A stretch of DNA of 64,000 nt from Jaltomata sinuosa (Eukaryota; Streptophyta; Magnoliopsida; Solanales; Solanaceae), in the NCBI GenBank assembly GCA_003996215.1, contig QJPP01001782.1, positions 1 through 64,000 of the forward strand. The letters are read 5' to 3'. Below, in pieces: positions 10,440-22,985 of the stretch. A program made the position numbers and the translations under genes. A model generated the notes under the pieces. It saw only the letters and a program-made list of their open reading frames with translations. It did not search any database and had not been told where the DNA came from. The first letter of the stretch is position 1, and every line of letters starts with the position of its first letter.

Positions 10440-11546
10440 AAAAAGAATGATGGTTACCTGAATAGTGAACACGTAAGGATACTTGTCCTGCATGTCTGCC
10501 TCGGTCTCCCAAGTGGCCTCCTCAACAAGACGATTCTTCCACTGGACCTTCACAGATGCAATTTACTTAGTTCTCAACTTTCGAACATCTCTATCAAGAA
10601 TAGCAACAGCCTCTTTCTCATAAGAGAGGTTCTCATCTAACAAGACCGAATTCCAGTGAATGATGTAATTATCATCACCATGGTACTTCTTAAGCATTGA
10701 CACATGGAATACCAGATGAACTCCCTACAAACTAGGTGGTAAATTCAACCTATAAGCCAGTGGCCTCACCTTATGAAGAATCTCAAATGGTCCAATAAAT
10801 CTCGGACTCAACTCACCTCGCTTTCCAAATCGCATGACACCCTTCATGGATGAGACTTCGAGCAAAACTTGCTCACCTTCTATGAAGTGCATGTCTCTAA
10901 CCTTCCTGTCTGCATACTCTTTCTATCAGCTTTGTGCTGCTAAAAGTTTCCCTTGGATGAACTTCACCCTTTCCATGGAATCCCTTACCAAGTCTTTACC
11001 CAAAGATTTCACTTCAAACGAATCAAACCAACCGATGGAAGATCTACTTCTCCTCCCATACAAGGCTTCAAATGGGGCAATGTCTATGCTGGAGTGGTAA
11101 CTATTATTATAAGAAAACTCTGCCAGCGCTAGGTACTGATCCCAATGACCCTCAAAGTCCATTATACACGCGCAAAGCATATCTCCTAACACTTGAATCA
11201 TACGCTCATACTTCCCCTCCGTATGAGGATGAAAGGTTGTAGTCAGGTCAAATATTATCCCCAACTCTTCGTGCAACTTTTGCCAGATATTAGAGGTGAA
11301 CTGAGTGCCCCTATAAAAAATAATGGAGATAGGCACCCCATGCAACCGAACAACCTCATTCAGATAAATCTTGGCAAGCTTGACTGCATTATAAGTCACC
11401 TGCACGGGGATAAAGTGTGCAAATTTTGTCAACCTGTCAGTAATGATCCTAATGGAATCGTACTTCCCCAAAGTCTTGGGGAGGCCAACCACGAAATCCA
11501 TGGCTATTCTCTCCCACTTTCATTCAAGAATAGGCATTCTCTGAAG
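10440..11546 (-). pseudogene. Ty3/gypsy element B integrase and C-terminal domain (truncated)
   Basis: Reading leftward from 11546: a decayed PILEWKWERIA-like stretch, then the integrase core with MDFVVGLPKTLG (from 11501; the first catalytic Asp is in MDF), SIIFYRGTQFTS (the second catalytic Asp is lost, FYRG for SDRG) and YERMIQVLGDML (Glu retained). SYNNSYHSSIDIAPFEALYG and the GPF-type C-terminal region follow (10450-10900), ending with VEEATWETEADMQDKYP near 10465. Several frames are needed in the C-terminal part. The N-terminal integrase and the rest of pol are absent, because LTR C begins at 11547 inside this domain. B is therefore older than C. Confidence 0.8.
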
Positions 11547-11933
11547 TGTGACGCCAGCTCCAATAAACAAGATATGAACAGTAAACCAAAGCTGAGTAAA
11601 GCGAAGTAAACATGTAATACAAGTCAACAATATAACTAGAATACAAGTTTCTTCCTTAACTTATCAACCACATGTAACCAATTAACAACCAATGACAAAC
11701 CCAGTGACAATAAACATATATCCTTTTCACACAACCCAGACCCACCAATGATCCCTAGGACACCACCTATATTTTCAACATGCAATCCCGATCTACACTA
11801 AGACCAACCCCACATTTAAATATATTCACCCAGCCTTTCATGGACAATATGCAATAATCACAATCCAAGAATACAACCCGGTCTACTCATGGAACCATCG
11901 AAAGAATACAATTAATGCAAGTAAATCAAATCC

Positions 11934-12066
11934 GTATCAAGCGTAGTACCCGAGCCAAGCATTATGAATCCCGTACCAGGTGTGGTACCCGAGCCAACCG
12001 ATAAGTATCCCATACCAGGTATGGTACCCGAGCCAACCAATATATAACCTGTACCAGGCATAGTAC
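11934..12066. repeat. 39-bp-period hairpin array in LTR C
   Basis: Four 16-bp imperfect hairpins of the form GTACCA-4 nt-TGGTAC start at 11934, 11973, 12012 and 12051, exactly 39 bp apart. CCGAGCCAA follows each, with short variable stretches between. The same array occurs in LTRs E and F. Confidence 0.9.
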
Positions 12067-12808
12067 CCGAGCCAAATGAATGTCACACAAAATCCAATCA
12101 ATCAATAAACAATGAACAAAAGCATACTTGTAAACTAACAAGCAACAAATTAAGTTCATTTCACAAGACTGATAACCGGATAAGTAGACATTCATAATCT
12201 CATTCCCTAAGCATGCAACTCACACAATACTAAGTGATAGTACATGAACATATATTGCATATTGAGAAACGATAACCATCACCTACCTCGAATTACACAA
12301 AAGCTCTACTGGACCGGAGCCTTCCCGTATTTTGAAGCCTTTGCTTGTTCTTGGTCTAAATATAATTACAAGATACTAAAATCAGTCCACATGGCCTACT
12401 AATTGCCCAGATTATGCAAAACTCCAATCCCCAGGCCAAACCATGATCATTCCACCCATTCTCGGGCTTTTCCACCATTAATTCACCTAAGTCTATCATA
12501 TATGACTAATTGATCATAACCCAATAATAATATTCAAGACCCAAGAACTTCTACGCCCTAGAATCCCCTTTTTCCCCAGATTCTATCATTCCTAGGTCAA
12601 TCCAAACCTTTCTCCAAGTCCACAACTAGCAATTCTAAAACATAGGAAAGATAGCATTAAGTTAGGGGAATGGAATCCTTACCTTAGGGATGAAAAATGG
12701 TGAAGAACGGAGTTGAAATTGCCCAAATCGCCCTCTCCCTTCGCCAAAATGCTCTTGAGGAAAAACTGAATATTTTGGGGAAGTTTCTGCATTAAATCCT
12801 GACTCAGT

Positions 12809-12955
12809 CCGCTATAGCGGTCCGTACACCGCTATAGCGGTCCGTACACCGCTATAGCACCATTGCCACAGCTATGGCGGTGCTGACCAAAGTTGACTTC
12901 CACTACAGTGGTGGTCGCTACCGTAATGTGTCAACCGCTATAGCAGTTGACAGGG
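12809..12955. repeat. CCGCTATAGCGG palindrome cluster in LTR C
   Basis: Perfect 12-bp palindromes at 12809-12820 and 12829-12840 sit in a 20-bp tandem unit. A third half-changed copy follows, then decayed versions to 12955. The cluster lies about 345-490 bases into the LTR on the minus strand. Confidence 0.85.
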
Positions 12956-13338
12956 GATAGAAAGTCATAAAATCCCTCAGAAGTGCCTATTTTACAACAC
13001 ACATTAAATCTCCGATGTTTCGGAACAACTCCTTCACGTCAACCTCGATATTGGGAGTTCTACTTATCCGAATTTACTTTTGAAAAGTACTCTGGACTGC
13101 TCTATGTTTTATCTAACGGAAAAACTAGCTCATTATAAGACAAATTACCCAATCCTTACCCAGATTACCCTATACCATACCTTGCTCAGAAACCGTCCGA
13201 GACTAATCTAGCCTAGAATTTCCAACTCCCAAACTCGGATGTTTTCTAACCTGAAACTTGGCATGAAAAGTTTAACCGTAATAATGGACATGGTTGTTAC
13301 AATAGATACCAATTTCTCCATTGTTCATCCCCGAATGA

Positions 13339-14880
13339 TCAAAATTCGAAAAGACAAAATAAAAGAGGGAAAAGTGTAGTACCTGAATCCTCAAACAAGT
13401 GAGGATACTTGTCCCGCATGTCCTTCTCAATTTCCCAAGTGGCTTCCTCAATAGGATTATGCTTCCATTGGACTTTCACAGATTTGATCTTTTTTATCCT
13501 CAACTTTAGGACATCTCGATCAGGAATTGCAACTGGTTCCTCTTCGCACTTAAGATCCTTGTCTAGCAAAACTGAATCCCACTTAATAATGTATTTCCCA
13601 TACCCATGGTATCGCTTCAACATGGATACATGGAAGACTGGATGGACTCCTGATAAACTGGACGACAGTGCTAACCTGTAAGCCATCGACCCTACAATTT
13701 CTAGAACCTCAAATGGACCGATATACCGAGGGCTGAGCTTGCCCTTCTTGCTGAAGAGCATAACCCCCTTCATTAGTGACACTTTCAATAATACTTTCTC
13801 ACCAACCTAAAAATCCATGTCTCTTACCTTGCAGTATGCGTACTCCTTCTGCCTTCTCTGGGCTGCTAGCAACTTAGTCTGAATGTCCCTTACTTTTTCC
13901 TGCGCTTCGCTTACCAAGTCTACGCCCAGAGACTTCACATTGCCTACCTCAAACCACTATATAGGTGATCTACATCCCCTCCCATACAGTGCCTCAAATG
14001 GTGCCATGTCGATACTCGAGTAGTAGCTGTTGTTGTATGAGAACTCACACAACGGTAGAAACTGGTCCCAATGGCCCCCAAAGTCAATCACACATGCTCT
14101 CAGCATGTCTTCTAATACCTGGATTGTCCTCTCTAACTGACCGTCTATCTGAGGATGGAATATTGTGCTAAAAGTGAGTTGAGTGCCCAACTCTTCATGT
14201 AACTTACCCCAGACTTAGAGGTAAATTGCGTACCCCTGTCTGAAATGATGGACAGTGGTACCCCATGAAGTCTCACGATCTCCTTAACATAGATCTTAGC
14301 CGGCTTCTGTGAATTATAGTCCACCCTGACCGAAATGAAATGAGTTGGCTTGATCAGTCGGTCCATAATAACCCAAATCGAGTCATACTTTCCCAAAGTC
14401 TTGGGAAGACCCATCACAAAATCCATGGCTATCCTTTCCCACTTCCACTAGGGAATAGACATTTTATGAAGTAGTCCTGCAGGCCTTTGGTGCTTATACT
14501 TGACCTGTTGACAATTCTGGCACTTGAACACAAAATCAGCTATATCCCTTTTCATCCAGGGCCACCAATAAAGCTGCCTCAAGTCCCTTCTCATTTTGAT
14601 TACACCCGAATGAATTGAATACCGCAAACCATGAGCCTCTGCCAATATCTTCTGGATTATATCATCAACCCAGGGAACACAAATCCTCCTCCTGAAGCTC
14701 ATCACCCCATCAGCGTCCAAGGTGGTGTCCCTGGACTCCCCGGACACTACCTTGCTCTGAAGCTTGCTCAACTGGGCATCCTGAAATTTCTTGGCCTTTA
14801 TCTCTTCTATGAGTATGGATTTGACCTCAATACTAGCTAATACCCCACCCTGCTCTAAGATGCACAATTGTATGAACTTA
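13339..14880 (-). pseudogene. Ty3/gypsy element C integrase and chromodomain-like C-terminus
   Basis: Reading leftward: the end of the connection region (14867), the zinc-binding HHCC part (LRYSIHSGVIKMRRDL..YWW..MKRDIADFVFKCQNCQQVKYKHQ), then WKWERIAMDFVMGLPKT (Asp 1), SIISDRGTQFTS (Asp 2) and GQLERTIQVLEDML (Glu), so the D,D,E triad is complete. The GPF module (LSPRYIGPFEV) and a C-terminal VQWKHNPIEEATWEIEKDM stretch follow, ending at 13339. Frameshifts near 14200 and stops near 14450, 13975 and 13807 break it. Integrase would join the element's DNA to the genome; the C-terminal part resembles the chromodomain-type tail of chromoviruses. Confidence 0.85.
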
Positions 14881-16140
14881 GATTATAGAGCCTGAATCTC
14901 TCTTTATAATAGTCTTTTGGACACCCCTAAATAAGCCAAACTTCCCATTCTGATGGTCTTCCATCTCAATGCATCTGCCACCACATTAGCCTTATCTGGA
15001 TGGTATTGGATAGTCACATCATAATATTTCAATAAATCCATCCACCTTTTCTACCTCAGATTCAAGTCCTTCTGAGTAAATACATGCTGCAGACTGCAAT
15101 GATCGATGAATACTTCACACTTGACACCATAGAGATAGTGTCTCTAAATCTTGAGTGCAAAAACCACCCCTGCCAACTCTAAGTCGTGGGTTGGATAATT
15201 TTTCTCGTGAGGCTTCAACTGCCTTGAAGCATAAGCTATAACATTCCTATCTTGCATTAACACATCACCCAAACCTGAATGTGAAGCATCATAATATACA
15301 ATGAAATCCTTACCTTCAACCGGCAATGATAGGATGGGAGCTGTGATAGGAAGTGTCTTGAGCTTTTGGAAGCTCTCCTCACACTTGTAGGACCACACAA
15401 ATGGTGCCTCTTTTTGAGTCAACCTCGTCAAGTGAGTACCAATAGACGCAAAATCCTCGATAAATCCACGATAGTAGCCTGCAAGCCCCATAAAACTCCT
15501 CACCTCAGTCACAGAGCTAGGCCAGACCCAATTCTTAACTGCCTCAATCTTCTGAGGATCCACCATTACCCTTTTTTCTGACACTACATGCCCAAGGAAA
15601 GCGATTGAAGTCAACCAAAATTCACACTCAGAAATTTTGCATATAGCTTCTGGTGCCTCAAAATATCCAACACAATGTGGAGATGCTCAGCATGCTCCTC
15701 CCTACTCTTGGAGTATATCAAGATGTCATCTATAAAGACAATGATGAATGAATCCAGATAGAATTTGAATACCCCACTCATCAAACTCATGAATGCTATT
15801 GGTGCATTGGTCAACACAAATGACATCACTAGGAACTCATAATACCCATACTGAGTCCAAAAAGTAGTCTTAGGGATGTCCTCGGGCCTAATCTTTAACT
15901 GATGGTACCCTGATCTTAAGTCAATTTTTGAAAACATAGACGCACCCTATAGCTAGTCAAAAGATCATTTATACGGGGTAAAGGGTACTTGTTCCAAATT
16001 ATAGCCTTGTTCAATTTCCTATAGTCTATGCGCATCCGCATACTACCATCCTTCTTTTTCACAAACAAAACTGGAGCACCCTAAGGTGAAGCACTGGGAT
16101 AGATAAAACCCTTATCTAAGAGTTCCTGAAGCTGAGTCTT
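14881..16140 (-). pseudogene. Ty3/gypsy element C reverse transcriptase and RNase H
   Basis: RT begins near 16140 with ELLDKGFIYPS and VLFVKKKDGSMRMRIDYRKLNK (near 16060). After a frameshift it runs through MFSKIDLRSGYHQLKIRPED (from 15937), VMSFVLTNAPIAFM and the catalytic FIDDIL at 15736-15719. RNase H follows (FIVYYDASHSGLGDVLMQ, YASRQLKPHEKNYPTHDLEL), with the connection region to about 14890. Stops interrupt near 15613, 15143 and 15010. It is one of the better-preserved RT domains in the window and suitable for phylogenetic placement. Confidence 0.85.
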
Positions 16141-17058
16141 ACTTTTCCAGAGGTATACAATATGGAGGAATGGAAATTAGGTGAGTGCCCAGCTCCAAAT
16201 CTATACAGAAATTAATATCTCTATCCGGAGACATACCAGGCAGGTCTATCGGAAACACTTCCTGAAACTCCAAAACAACCGAAACTAACTCAATCGATAG
16301 GGACTCCACACTATCATCCCGGAGATGAGCTAAGAAGGCTAAACAACCTCTCCCAACTAGCTTCCTAGCTCGGACAAATGATATAATCTTAGCCGACTGA
16401 GGCTTGTACACACCTTCCCACTCTAACCTATCCTTACTCAGAATCTCTAGAGTCACAGTCTTAGTATTACAATTCAACACTGCATGATATGAAGACAACC
16501 AAGTTATCCCCAAAATAATATCAAAGTCTAACATGTCCAGAATAACCAAATTTACCCAAGTTTGTAACCCCACAAACACCATAAGACAAGTACAATAAAT
16601 ATGAGTCACTATCAGGGACTCTCCAATCGGGGTAGAAACATGGATAAGAGAATCAAGGAAATAAAAAATCAAATCCAGACTCAAGGCAAATTTGCAGACA
16701 CATAAGAGTAAGTAGAACCTGGGTTAAATAGTAAAGAAGTCATCCTATCACAGACAAGAGTGGTACCTGTGATCACTGTATCTGATGCATTGGCCTCAGA
16801 CTTCCCTAGAAAATCATAACAGTGGGTTCGGTCATCAATCCGAGCAACTTTCTTGGCTGGCTGCGCCACCATTCCCTCTGTCTTCTTGGGCTCCTTGAAA
16901 GTTACCTCACCCACCCTGTAGATGAACCTTAGCATAACCACCTCTAGCTGCCGGGACCACAACTTTAGACTGTTGTTGAGCCTGATTATGTGTCTGCCTG
17001 TGAGAACACTCCCTCTTGAAGTTACCCAGATCACCATAATGAAAATATCCGCGGTCAA
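16139..17058 (-). pseudogene. Ty3/gypsy element C protease region
   Basis: Two overlapping minus frames give the retropepsin. The active site reads LFNPGSTYSYVS (near 16725), in which the catalytic Asp has become Asn, a change explained by one G-to-A transition. The second half follows from 16684: VNLVILDMLDFDIILGITWLSSYHA. Next is the spacer leading to RT, with EFQEVFPIDLPGMSPDRDINFCIDLE. A frameshift separates the two halves near 16685. The zinc-knuckle region of gag lies upstream. Confidence 0.8.
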
Positions 17059-17771
17059 GAGTGGGTCTGCTGGTAGAAGTGTAGGTAGCCCCTGGCCTCA
17101 AAGAGTTGACAATTGACTGGCTCCCAGACGACCACCTGTAGAAGCGGGCAAGGCTGACTAAATTGGACGAGCAAAATACACCTGCTGATTGTGGCCCAGG
17201 AGTATGAACCACTTAAATTTCCCTCATTCTGGGACTTTTTGGCTAACACCTTAGCCTGCTCGAACTGTTTAACCCCTTCAAATTTCTTTACATAGTCTGT
17301 GACCTTATTGAATCTCTTCCCTGCTAAAGTCATGTGCACTGACAACACCTGCAATTCAGTATTCAAGCCTTTCACAAACAACTGAATCCTCTCCTCTTTG
17401 GTGCCCAACAACTGAGTAGTTAAACGAGATAAGGCATAAAACGTGGACTCGTATGCTGAAACTGACATATTACCCTGCTTAAGAGCCAAAAACTCATCCT
17501 TCTTACAATCCCTCAAGGTACGGGGAACATACTTCTCTAAGAAGAGAGCATAAACTCCATCCAAGTCAGAGGAGGCAAAATAGATGATTGACATTCCACA
17601 TGAGACCTCCACCATTTCTTAGCATCACCTTGCAGCTGAAAGGTGATGAACTCAATCCCATGCTATTGCACAATTCCCAGTTTATTCAGCCTCTGATAAC
17701 AGTCCAAGATAAATTCATTAGCATCTTCCTTCTCGGTACCCTAAAACGTAGGAGGTTTCAGCTTCAGAAAC
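16880..17771 (-). pseudogene. Ty3/gypsy element C gag (N-terminal part cut off)
   Basis: The frame begins at the element D junction with FLKLKPPTF, a conserved phrase near the start of plant Ty3 Gag. It continues with ANEFILDCYQRLN, FQLQGDAKKWWRS (near 17610), FLEKYVPRTLRDCKKDEF (near 17530), SAYESTFYALSRL and FVKGLNTELQ. The zinc knuckle near 17060 reads YFHYGDLGNFKREC; both first Cys and the His are replaced, so it is dead. The gag start codon, leader and 5' LTR of C lay upstream of 17771 but were displaced by element D and are not seen on its far side. Confidence 0.8.
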
Positions 17772-18479
17772 TGTAATGACCCTTCCGGTCATTTATGCGT
17801 GTTCTCCTTTCTTGTACCATTAGAGCTTGACTATAGTGGCCCCAAGTCATTTATGGCTTGCTAGGACTGGTAGTTCGGTGCCCGGGCCATTTGTTTGGTC
17901 TTTTTGTCTATTCCTGGTTTTAGAGCATTTAACTTTGGAAATTGTTGACTTCAGTCAACATCCTTGGTGAATGTGATCGAAATCGAATTTTGGAAGTTCC
18001 ATTAGCTCCGGATCATGGAATTTGGTCTAGTGGGACCTTTGGTCAGGATTCGAGAGCTTTTCAGGTTAGAATTCTCTCTTATTATGTGTTTTCAGGCCAG
18101 TTGGGCTTGTTTGGTTGACTTTGGTAAACATTTGGAGAAGACAGCCTCAGGTGAAAATTCCGTCACTGCTGTTAGCTCCAGAATATTGAGTTTAGGCTAG
18201 AGGGACCATTGGTTCGGGTCTCGAGGCTTCCAGACCTTTTTTTGGCCATTGGGTTCCATTTTAGAAATAGTTGGCTAAAAGTTGATTTTGGGCGTGAGGC
18301 CTACTTTTCATTAAATCGACCTCTGATGGGATTTTCATCAATTCTATTGGATCTAGAATTCCATTTCTAGTCGATTAGCTCAGGTCGTTTGTACTTGCGG
18401 GACCCCAGATGCATTCCCGGGGACCCAAAGTGTGAAAACATCTGCCCTTGACAGCTGGTTGTTGTCATGGGCCCTTTTG

Positions 18480-18668
18480 TTCATCGCGTTCATGGAGGGG
18501 TGGCCGCGTTCGCGAAGTATAATTTCCAGCCACCCTATTTTTGTTCTTCGAGTTCGCAGAGGGCTGGCCGCATTTGCGAAGGCCATTTTCCAACCCTCCA
18601 TTTTTGTTCTTCGCGTTCGCGGAGGGCTGGCTGCGTTCGCGGAGGGCTGGCTGCGTTCGCGCAGGGTA
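18480..18668. repeat. GCGTTCGCG repeat cluster in LTR D
   Basis: At least five copies of GCGTTCGCG or close variants occur, several inside a longer ~20-bp unit ending in GAGGGCTGGC that is tandemly duplicated near 18620-18660. A TATA-like CTATTTAAGC follows at about 18680. Confidence 0.8.
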
Positions 18669-19849
18669 TTTTCCAGCAGCTATTTAAGCTGAGTCCTTCA
18701 TTTTTCTAGCCTTTATTTACCAACTCTCACACATCTTAGACACCTAAAACACTCCCTAAAGTGCTCCAAATCATTTCCTAGCTTCGGGAAATCATTGTTT
18801 TTCGATAATCTGTGGTTCCTAGTCAATTGGTAAGTCTTCTTCCCCGACCCTTTCTTCTCTTGCTTTCTATAAATACTCCATTGTTGTTTATTTTTCAAAG
18901 CTTGGGATTCTTGTAGAATCTGCCCGCTTATGATTTGCATGATCGTGGACTCACTCAATCTACCTCCTTGATGTAATTTCTCGCATTGTGGTAAGCTTTC
19001 TTGCCCAATTTCTAGAATTATTTCTTGAAAATTCCTCTTTTATTTCTTAGCTTGAGCGGGCTGTTTTGATCCCCAATTATTGTCTGTTTCCGCTCAAATT
19101 TTGAGCATGTGCTCCCGAGATGGTAAGTAATATGTGTGTATTTTTCATTTCTAGTTTTGGGTTACGAGGCCCACATGTCCATTTGTGACTTGGATTTCAA
19201 CCCGATTATGTTTATGGCATTATGAGTATTGTTAGTCTTGTTTTGACATGTAGATTATTGTGTTGATAGTGGTTTCACAATTTGGAGTTTCTCGGAGCAG
19301 TTCAAGCCTGGACGACATTGTCCCCACAACTATTCATCAGACGACAGGTAGGTTATGGCTTTTCCTACCTAGACTCTGCGTATATAGGCTATAACTGCAT
19401 TAAATTGTATCCTTGGGTGGATTGTTATAGGTTGGTACCCCATACCCTGTCCATCTTTTTTGTTCATTTATTTCGTACGTTGATTGTAGTATACGTATCA
19501 GTATTGTATATTACCCTTGTGGTCCTATGTGGCCTTGTATTGACTCTGAAACATAGATGGTGGGTTATTTAGGAATGTCCGTGAGTCTCGGACATAAAGA
19601 TATCCTTCTAGGCTGGTTATGACTGTTGTAGAGCTGTTGAGCATGTGCAGGGCCGATAGGAAGTGCTTGTGAGCCGTTGGGCTAATATATATTTGTGTGC
19701 GAGCATATCATCCATGAAAAAGGTTTTTTCCTGTAAGTTTTATTTCGGTTTTGGTTGCAAGCCACTATAGATGGTTTTTCCTAAACTTGCATGGCCCCAG
19801 GGGCCCCTTTTTGGTATACTTGATTATAAAAAATGGGATTTTGGATGAT

Positions 19850-20110
19850 TTCACACTGGGTTTTCCTACTGATACTAGGCTCTGCTTGGATGAGTACCAG
19901 ACTTGATTTTATTATTGACACTAGGCTCTACTGGGTAGAGCACCAAACTTTATTTTATTACTGATTTAGATCCAGATACGCTCTAGGTACCCTTTGAAGG
20001 GGTCATTGAGACTTTTATCACTGATTTAGACCCGATTATACTTCGGGCACCCTGGAGGGGGGGTCTTTTGAGATTACTACTACTATTTTAGATCCGGTTC
20101 AATTTCGAGC
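19850..20110 (+). repeat. ~60-bp degenerate tandem units in LTR D
   Basis: Phrases such as TTACTGATTTAGATCC, TCACTGATTTAGACCC and a third variant ending in ATTTTAGATCC recur about 60 bases apart. They are preceded by two copies of an ACTAGGCTCT phrase. Confidence 0.6.
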
Positions 20111-21558
20111 ACGTACTTCGCTGAGATTTTGCATTCGTTACTGTATGTGGTCAGGGACCTCCATGGGCCTTGCTATTATAGGACTTGGCCAAAAGGTTGA
20201 GCATACCGTAGGAGGGGTATACGATGTAGGATGAGGTATAGCAGGCACATCCCATCATAGGTCCTCCTGCTGAAGTGCCAGGGGGTGGGGGTGCATACAG
20301 GGTTACTATTATTTGTTCCATTATTATCATCATCATGCATATCTCACTCGGATTCCACCCTTGTTTGCTGTGTGTTTGGTGTACGCTCCAGTTATATGGG
20401 TGGTCAGAGGGTTTGTTTTCACTTGATTGAGTTACTCGGTTGTATGGGCGGCCATTGGGACTGTAGGTAGATTATATTGGTTCTTGTGGATTGGTAAGTT
20501 TTAGCCTGTTAAGGCTCCGAGTTTTGGGCTTGAGTATTGAGGGGTTAGTGAGTCCTATATCTTTGAAGCTCCGTCGTGTGTCCTCCTGAGCGGTAATCTA
20601 TCGAACGTTGTTCCTTATCTTAATTCTAAGTAGAACTCCTGATTTTGGTGGTTTAGTTATTCCATTCTAGGTTGTAAATTGTGGGATGGATCCCGGTTCA
20701 TGCTTATGTTGAGAGTTTGTGGTTTTCAGTATAATTCTTTTATTGTATGGCTTTTAGTTGATTATGTTGGATTGCTTTCCTTCTTTCCTTTTTACTTGAG
20801 GTTACCGGTATGCCGCCGTTTTCTCAACTCTCTCTCTTTATTTACTTAGATTGTTGTGCAAGGACTCAAGGTGCGTTCTTCTTTCCTTCACCTGTGATTC
20901 TGTGTATTTATATTTTCTGTGCTGGCATTGTTTGCTTATAACTCTTGGTTGTCTATTCTCCGTGCTAGTTTCCATGAGCTATATCCATTTTTTTCTGTGA
21001 CTACTTTCTTGCTATATGCTATTTACTATTTTTATATCTTATATGCGCTCAGTCGGCCAATGATGCCTACTGGGTACCCGTTGCTTAGCAATTGGTGCTC
21101 ATACTACACTTCTGCATCTTTCTGGTGCAGATACTAGTTGAGCTTTCACCGTTGATCGTGTTGGAGACTCGTGCAACTTTTGGACATTCTAGACTAGGGT
21201 GAACGACTGGCGGTTGGGGGTTGACCATATCTCATATTTTGTGTTGTTACTCCTTGTATATTCAGAGACAATTGTACTTATCATTTTGTTACTTCTAGCA
21301 CTTGTATTCTATTCAGAAGCTTCTGTACTGTCGATACCAAGTCTTAGGGTTGGTGTAGTATCATTTGTATATATATATTTTTTGGGTTGTTGCTTTCGCG
21401 TTATCTTACCTTTATATTCTGCTTCCGCTTATTTCTATTCATTGTGTGTATTGGTTAGGTAGTAGCTCATTACTAACCGTTCCACGCTACGGGAATTGGT
21501 TTGCCTACTGGGAGGTTGTAGGTGCCATCATGACCTGAGAAATCGGGTCGTGATAGCT

Positions 21559-21570
21559 TGGTATCAGAGC
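21559..21570 (+). other. Primer-binding site of element D (initiator tRNA-Met)
   Basis: TGGTATCAGAGC matches the plant tRNA-iMet primer site exactly, three bases after the LTR end. Confidence 0.9.
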
Positions 21571-21762
21571 TCTAGGTTCACCGATGTCCTAGTAAAGAAG
21601 CAAGTGTCTACGTAGAGTCTCGTGGATCGATACGATGACGTTCGTATCCTATCTGCGGGAGGCTACAAGGAACTCTTAGTAAAAGTTTCATCTTCTTGGC
21701 TCCTTATTATGCGTTCCTGGATCTATTGACTTCTAAAATTTGATTGTTTCATTCCTGCTCAG

Positions 21763-22985
21763 ATGCCTCAGATGAGTGCGATAGTGGTTGCTGTCGAGGC
21801 TTCTGTGTCTGTTGCTTCAGTGCTTCCGTCAGTGCTAGGACTTCAGAGTGAGAGTTTACTGCATCAGATAAGGGTTGTGGGGTCAGCCCAGCCTCTGATT
21901 GGATTCACAGCTACCCCAGTTCTGCAGAACACCATGGCTAGGACTCTAAGTCCTCCGGTGGGTGTTTCAGTACCTGATTCTACGAGCAATGTTTTAGCTA
22001 GGGTTGAGCTACCAGTTCTTCAGCAGGGTTGTCTGTCGGTATTGGAGTATGAGGTGAGATTTCACGAGATGGTTAAGCGTACTGCTAGGACTTTGCCTTA
22101 ATAATTTGATAGGGTTCAAAGCTTTGTTGGAGGTGTGATTTTATCACTCCATCTGGCGACCGAGCATTTGGTTATAGTTGGGATGACCTTCCTACAGGTA
22201 GTGGATCATGCTTGGGCTATCGAGGGTTTATGCTGTGAGGCTTATAGAGGTAGTGCTAAGAAGCATCATTGTCAAGGCAGTTTTCGAGGTTCTCAGACTT
22301 GAGGTAGGGGATTGTCTGCTAGGGATCAGTTCCATTTCTTCTTATCTAGCAGGACGGTTTAAGTTGCTCCACGGGTTCCAGAGAGTGGTTGTGTAGGGCA
22401 TGTTGAGCAGAGTAGGCAGGGTACAAATCATGTTCCCCGGGGTTGCCTTCAGAGTGTGCATGCCATGGTGGCCGGTCAGGTCCAGTAGGATCATTTCGTC
22501 AGACTCCACTTGGTAAGGTTTGTTATTGGTGCAGAGAGCGTTGACACTTGGTTAGGGATTGTCTCGCAATTCCTCCTTCCACTCAGCAGGGTCAACATGT
22601 GTTATCTCCCAGGACTTTAGTGCCACCGGCCAGAGGTGGAGTACAGGGTAGTAAGGGTGGTCCCCAGGCAGTGAGAGGTAGTGTGCAAGGTTGCGGGAGT
22701 GGTCCCTGGATGGTTAGATGTGGCTTTCAGCCGAGTGGTTCAGGTATCCGTCCAGAGTCAACAAGCACCGTGCATCGGAGTAGAGCTTCTTTAGGTTGCT
22801 ATAGTTGTTGGGTGATGGGACATTATGCTAGAGACTGTCCCCGTCGAGGGATGACAGAGCCTTCCACTTTGACTACTCCGGCCAGTGTTAGACACAGTCA
22901 GGTTGATGCCCCTTGTGGGCTCGAGGTAGAGGTTCCTGATATTATTGCTCCAGGTAAGCCTCCTGTTACCTTCGACTTATGATAG
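21763..22985 (+). pseudogene. Ty3/gypsy element D gag (broken)
   Basis: An ATG at 21763 opens a 112-codon frame ending in a gag-like LSVLEYEVRFHEM stretch, closed by tandem stops near 22100. Decayed gag continues in other frames to about 22400. A perfect zinc knuckle, CYSCWVMGHYARDC (CX2CX4HX4C), is readable at about 22797-22838 in the frame at 22548-22982. The intact knuckle contrasts with the otherwise shredded coding sequence. The protein would be the structural Gag of the element. Confidence 0.75.

Larger units (their letters stand above)
11547..13301 (-). repeat. 3' LTR of Ty3/gypsy element C
   Basis: Minus-strand start TGTAACAACCATGTCC at 13301 and end at 11547 (TGTGACGCC on the + strand). 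It follows the 3' end of element C pol by about 40 bases. It contains a hairpin array at 11934-12066 and a GCTATAGC palindrome cluster at 12809-12955. It belongs to the same family as LTRs E and F but is shorter. The flanking bases on the left belong to element B integrase. Confidence 0.8.
17772..21555 (+). repeat. 5' LTR of Ty3/gypsy element D (3.8 kb)
   Basis: The start TGTAATGACCCTTCCGGTCA is repeated at 25021 by the second LTR; the two can be aligned by eye for about 400 bases with scattered differences. The end TCGTGATA at 21555 precedes a perfect tRNA-Met primer site (the final CA has become TA). It contains a GCGTTCGCG cluster near 18480-18668 and a ~60-bp repeated unit near 19850-20110. 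The open frames at 18432-18709 come from the GC-rich repeats and are not genes. Confidence 0.85.

Noticed and set aside
18432..18709. Overlapping + and - frames of 70-86 codons as small genes
   Set aside because: They read through tandem GCGTTCGCG units of LTR D and give repetitive peptides without domain support.
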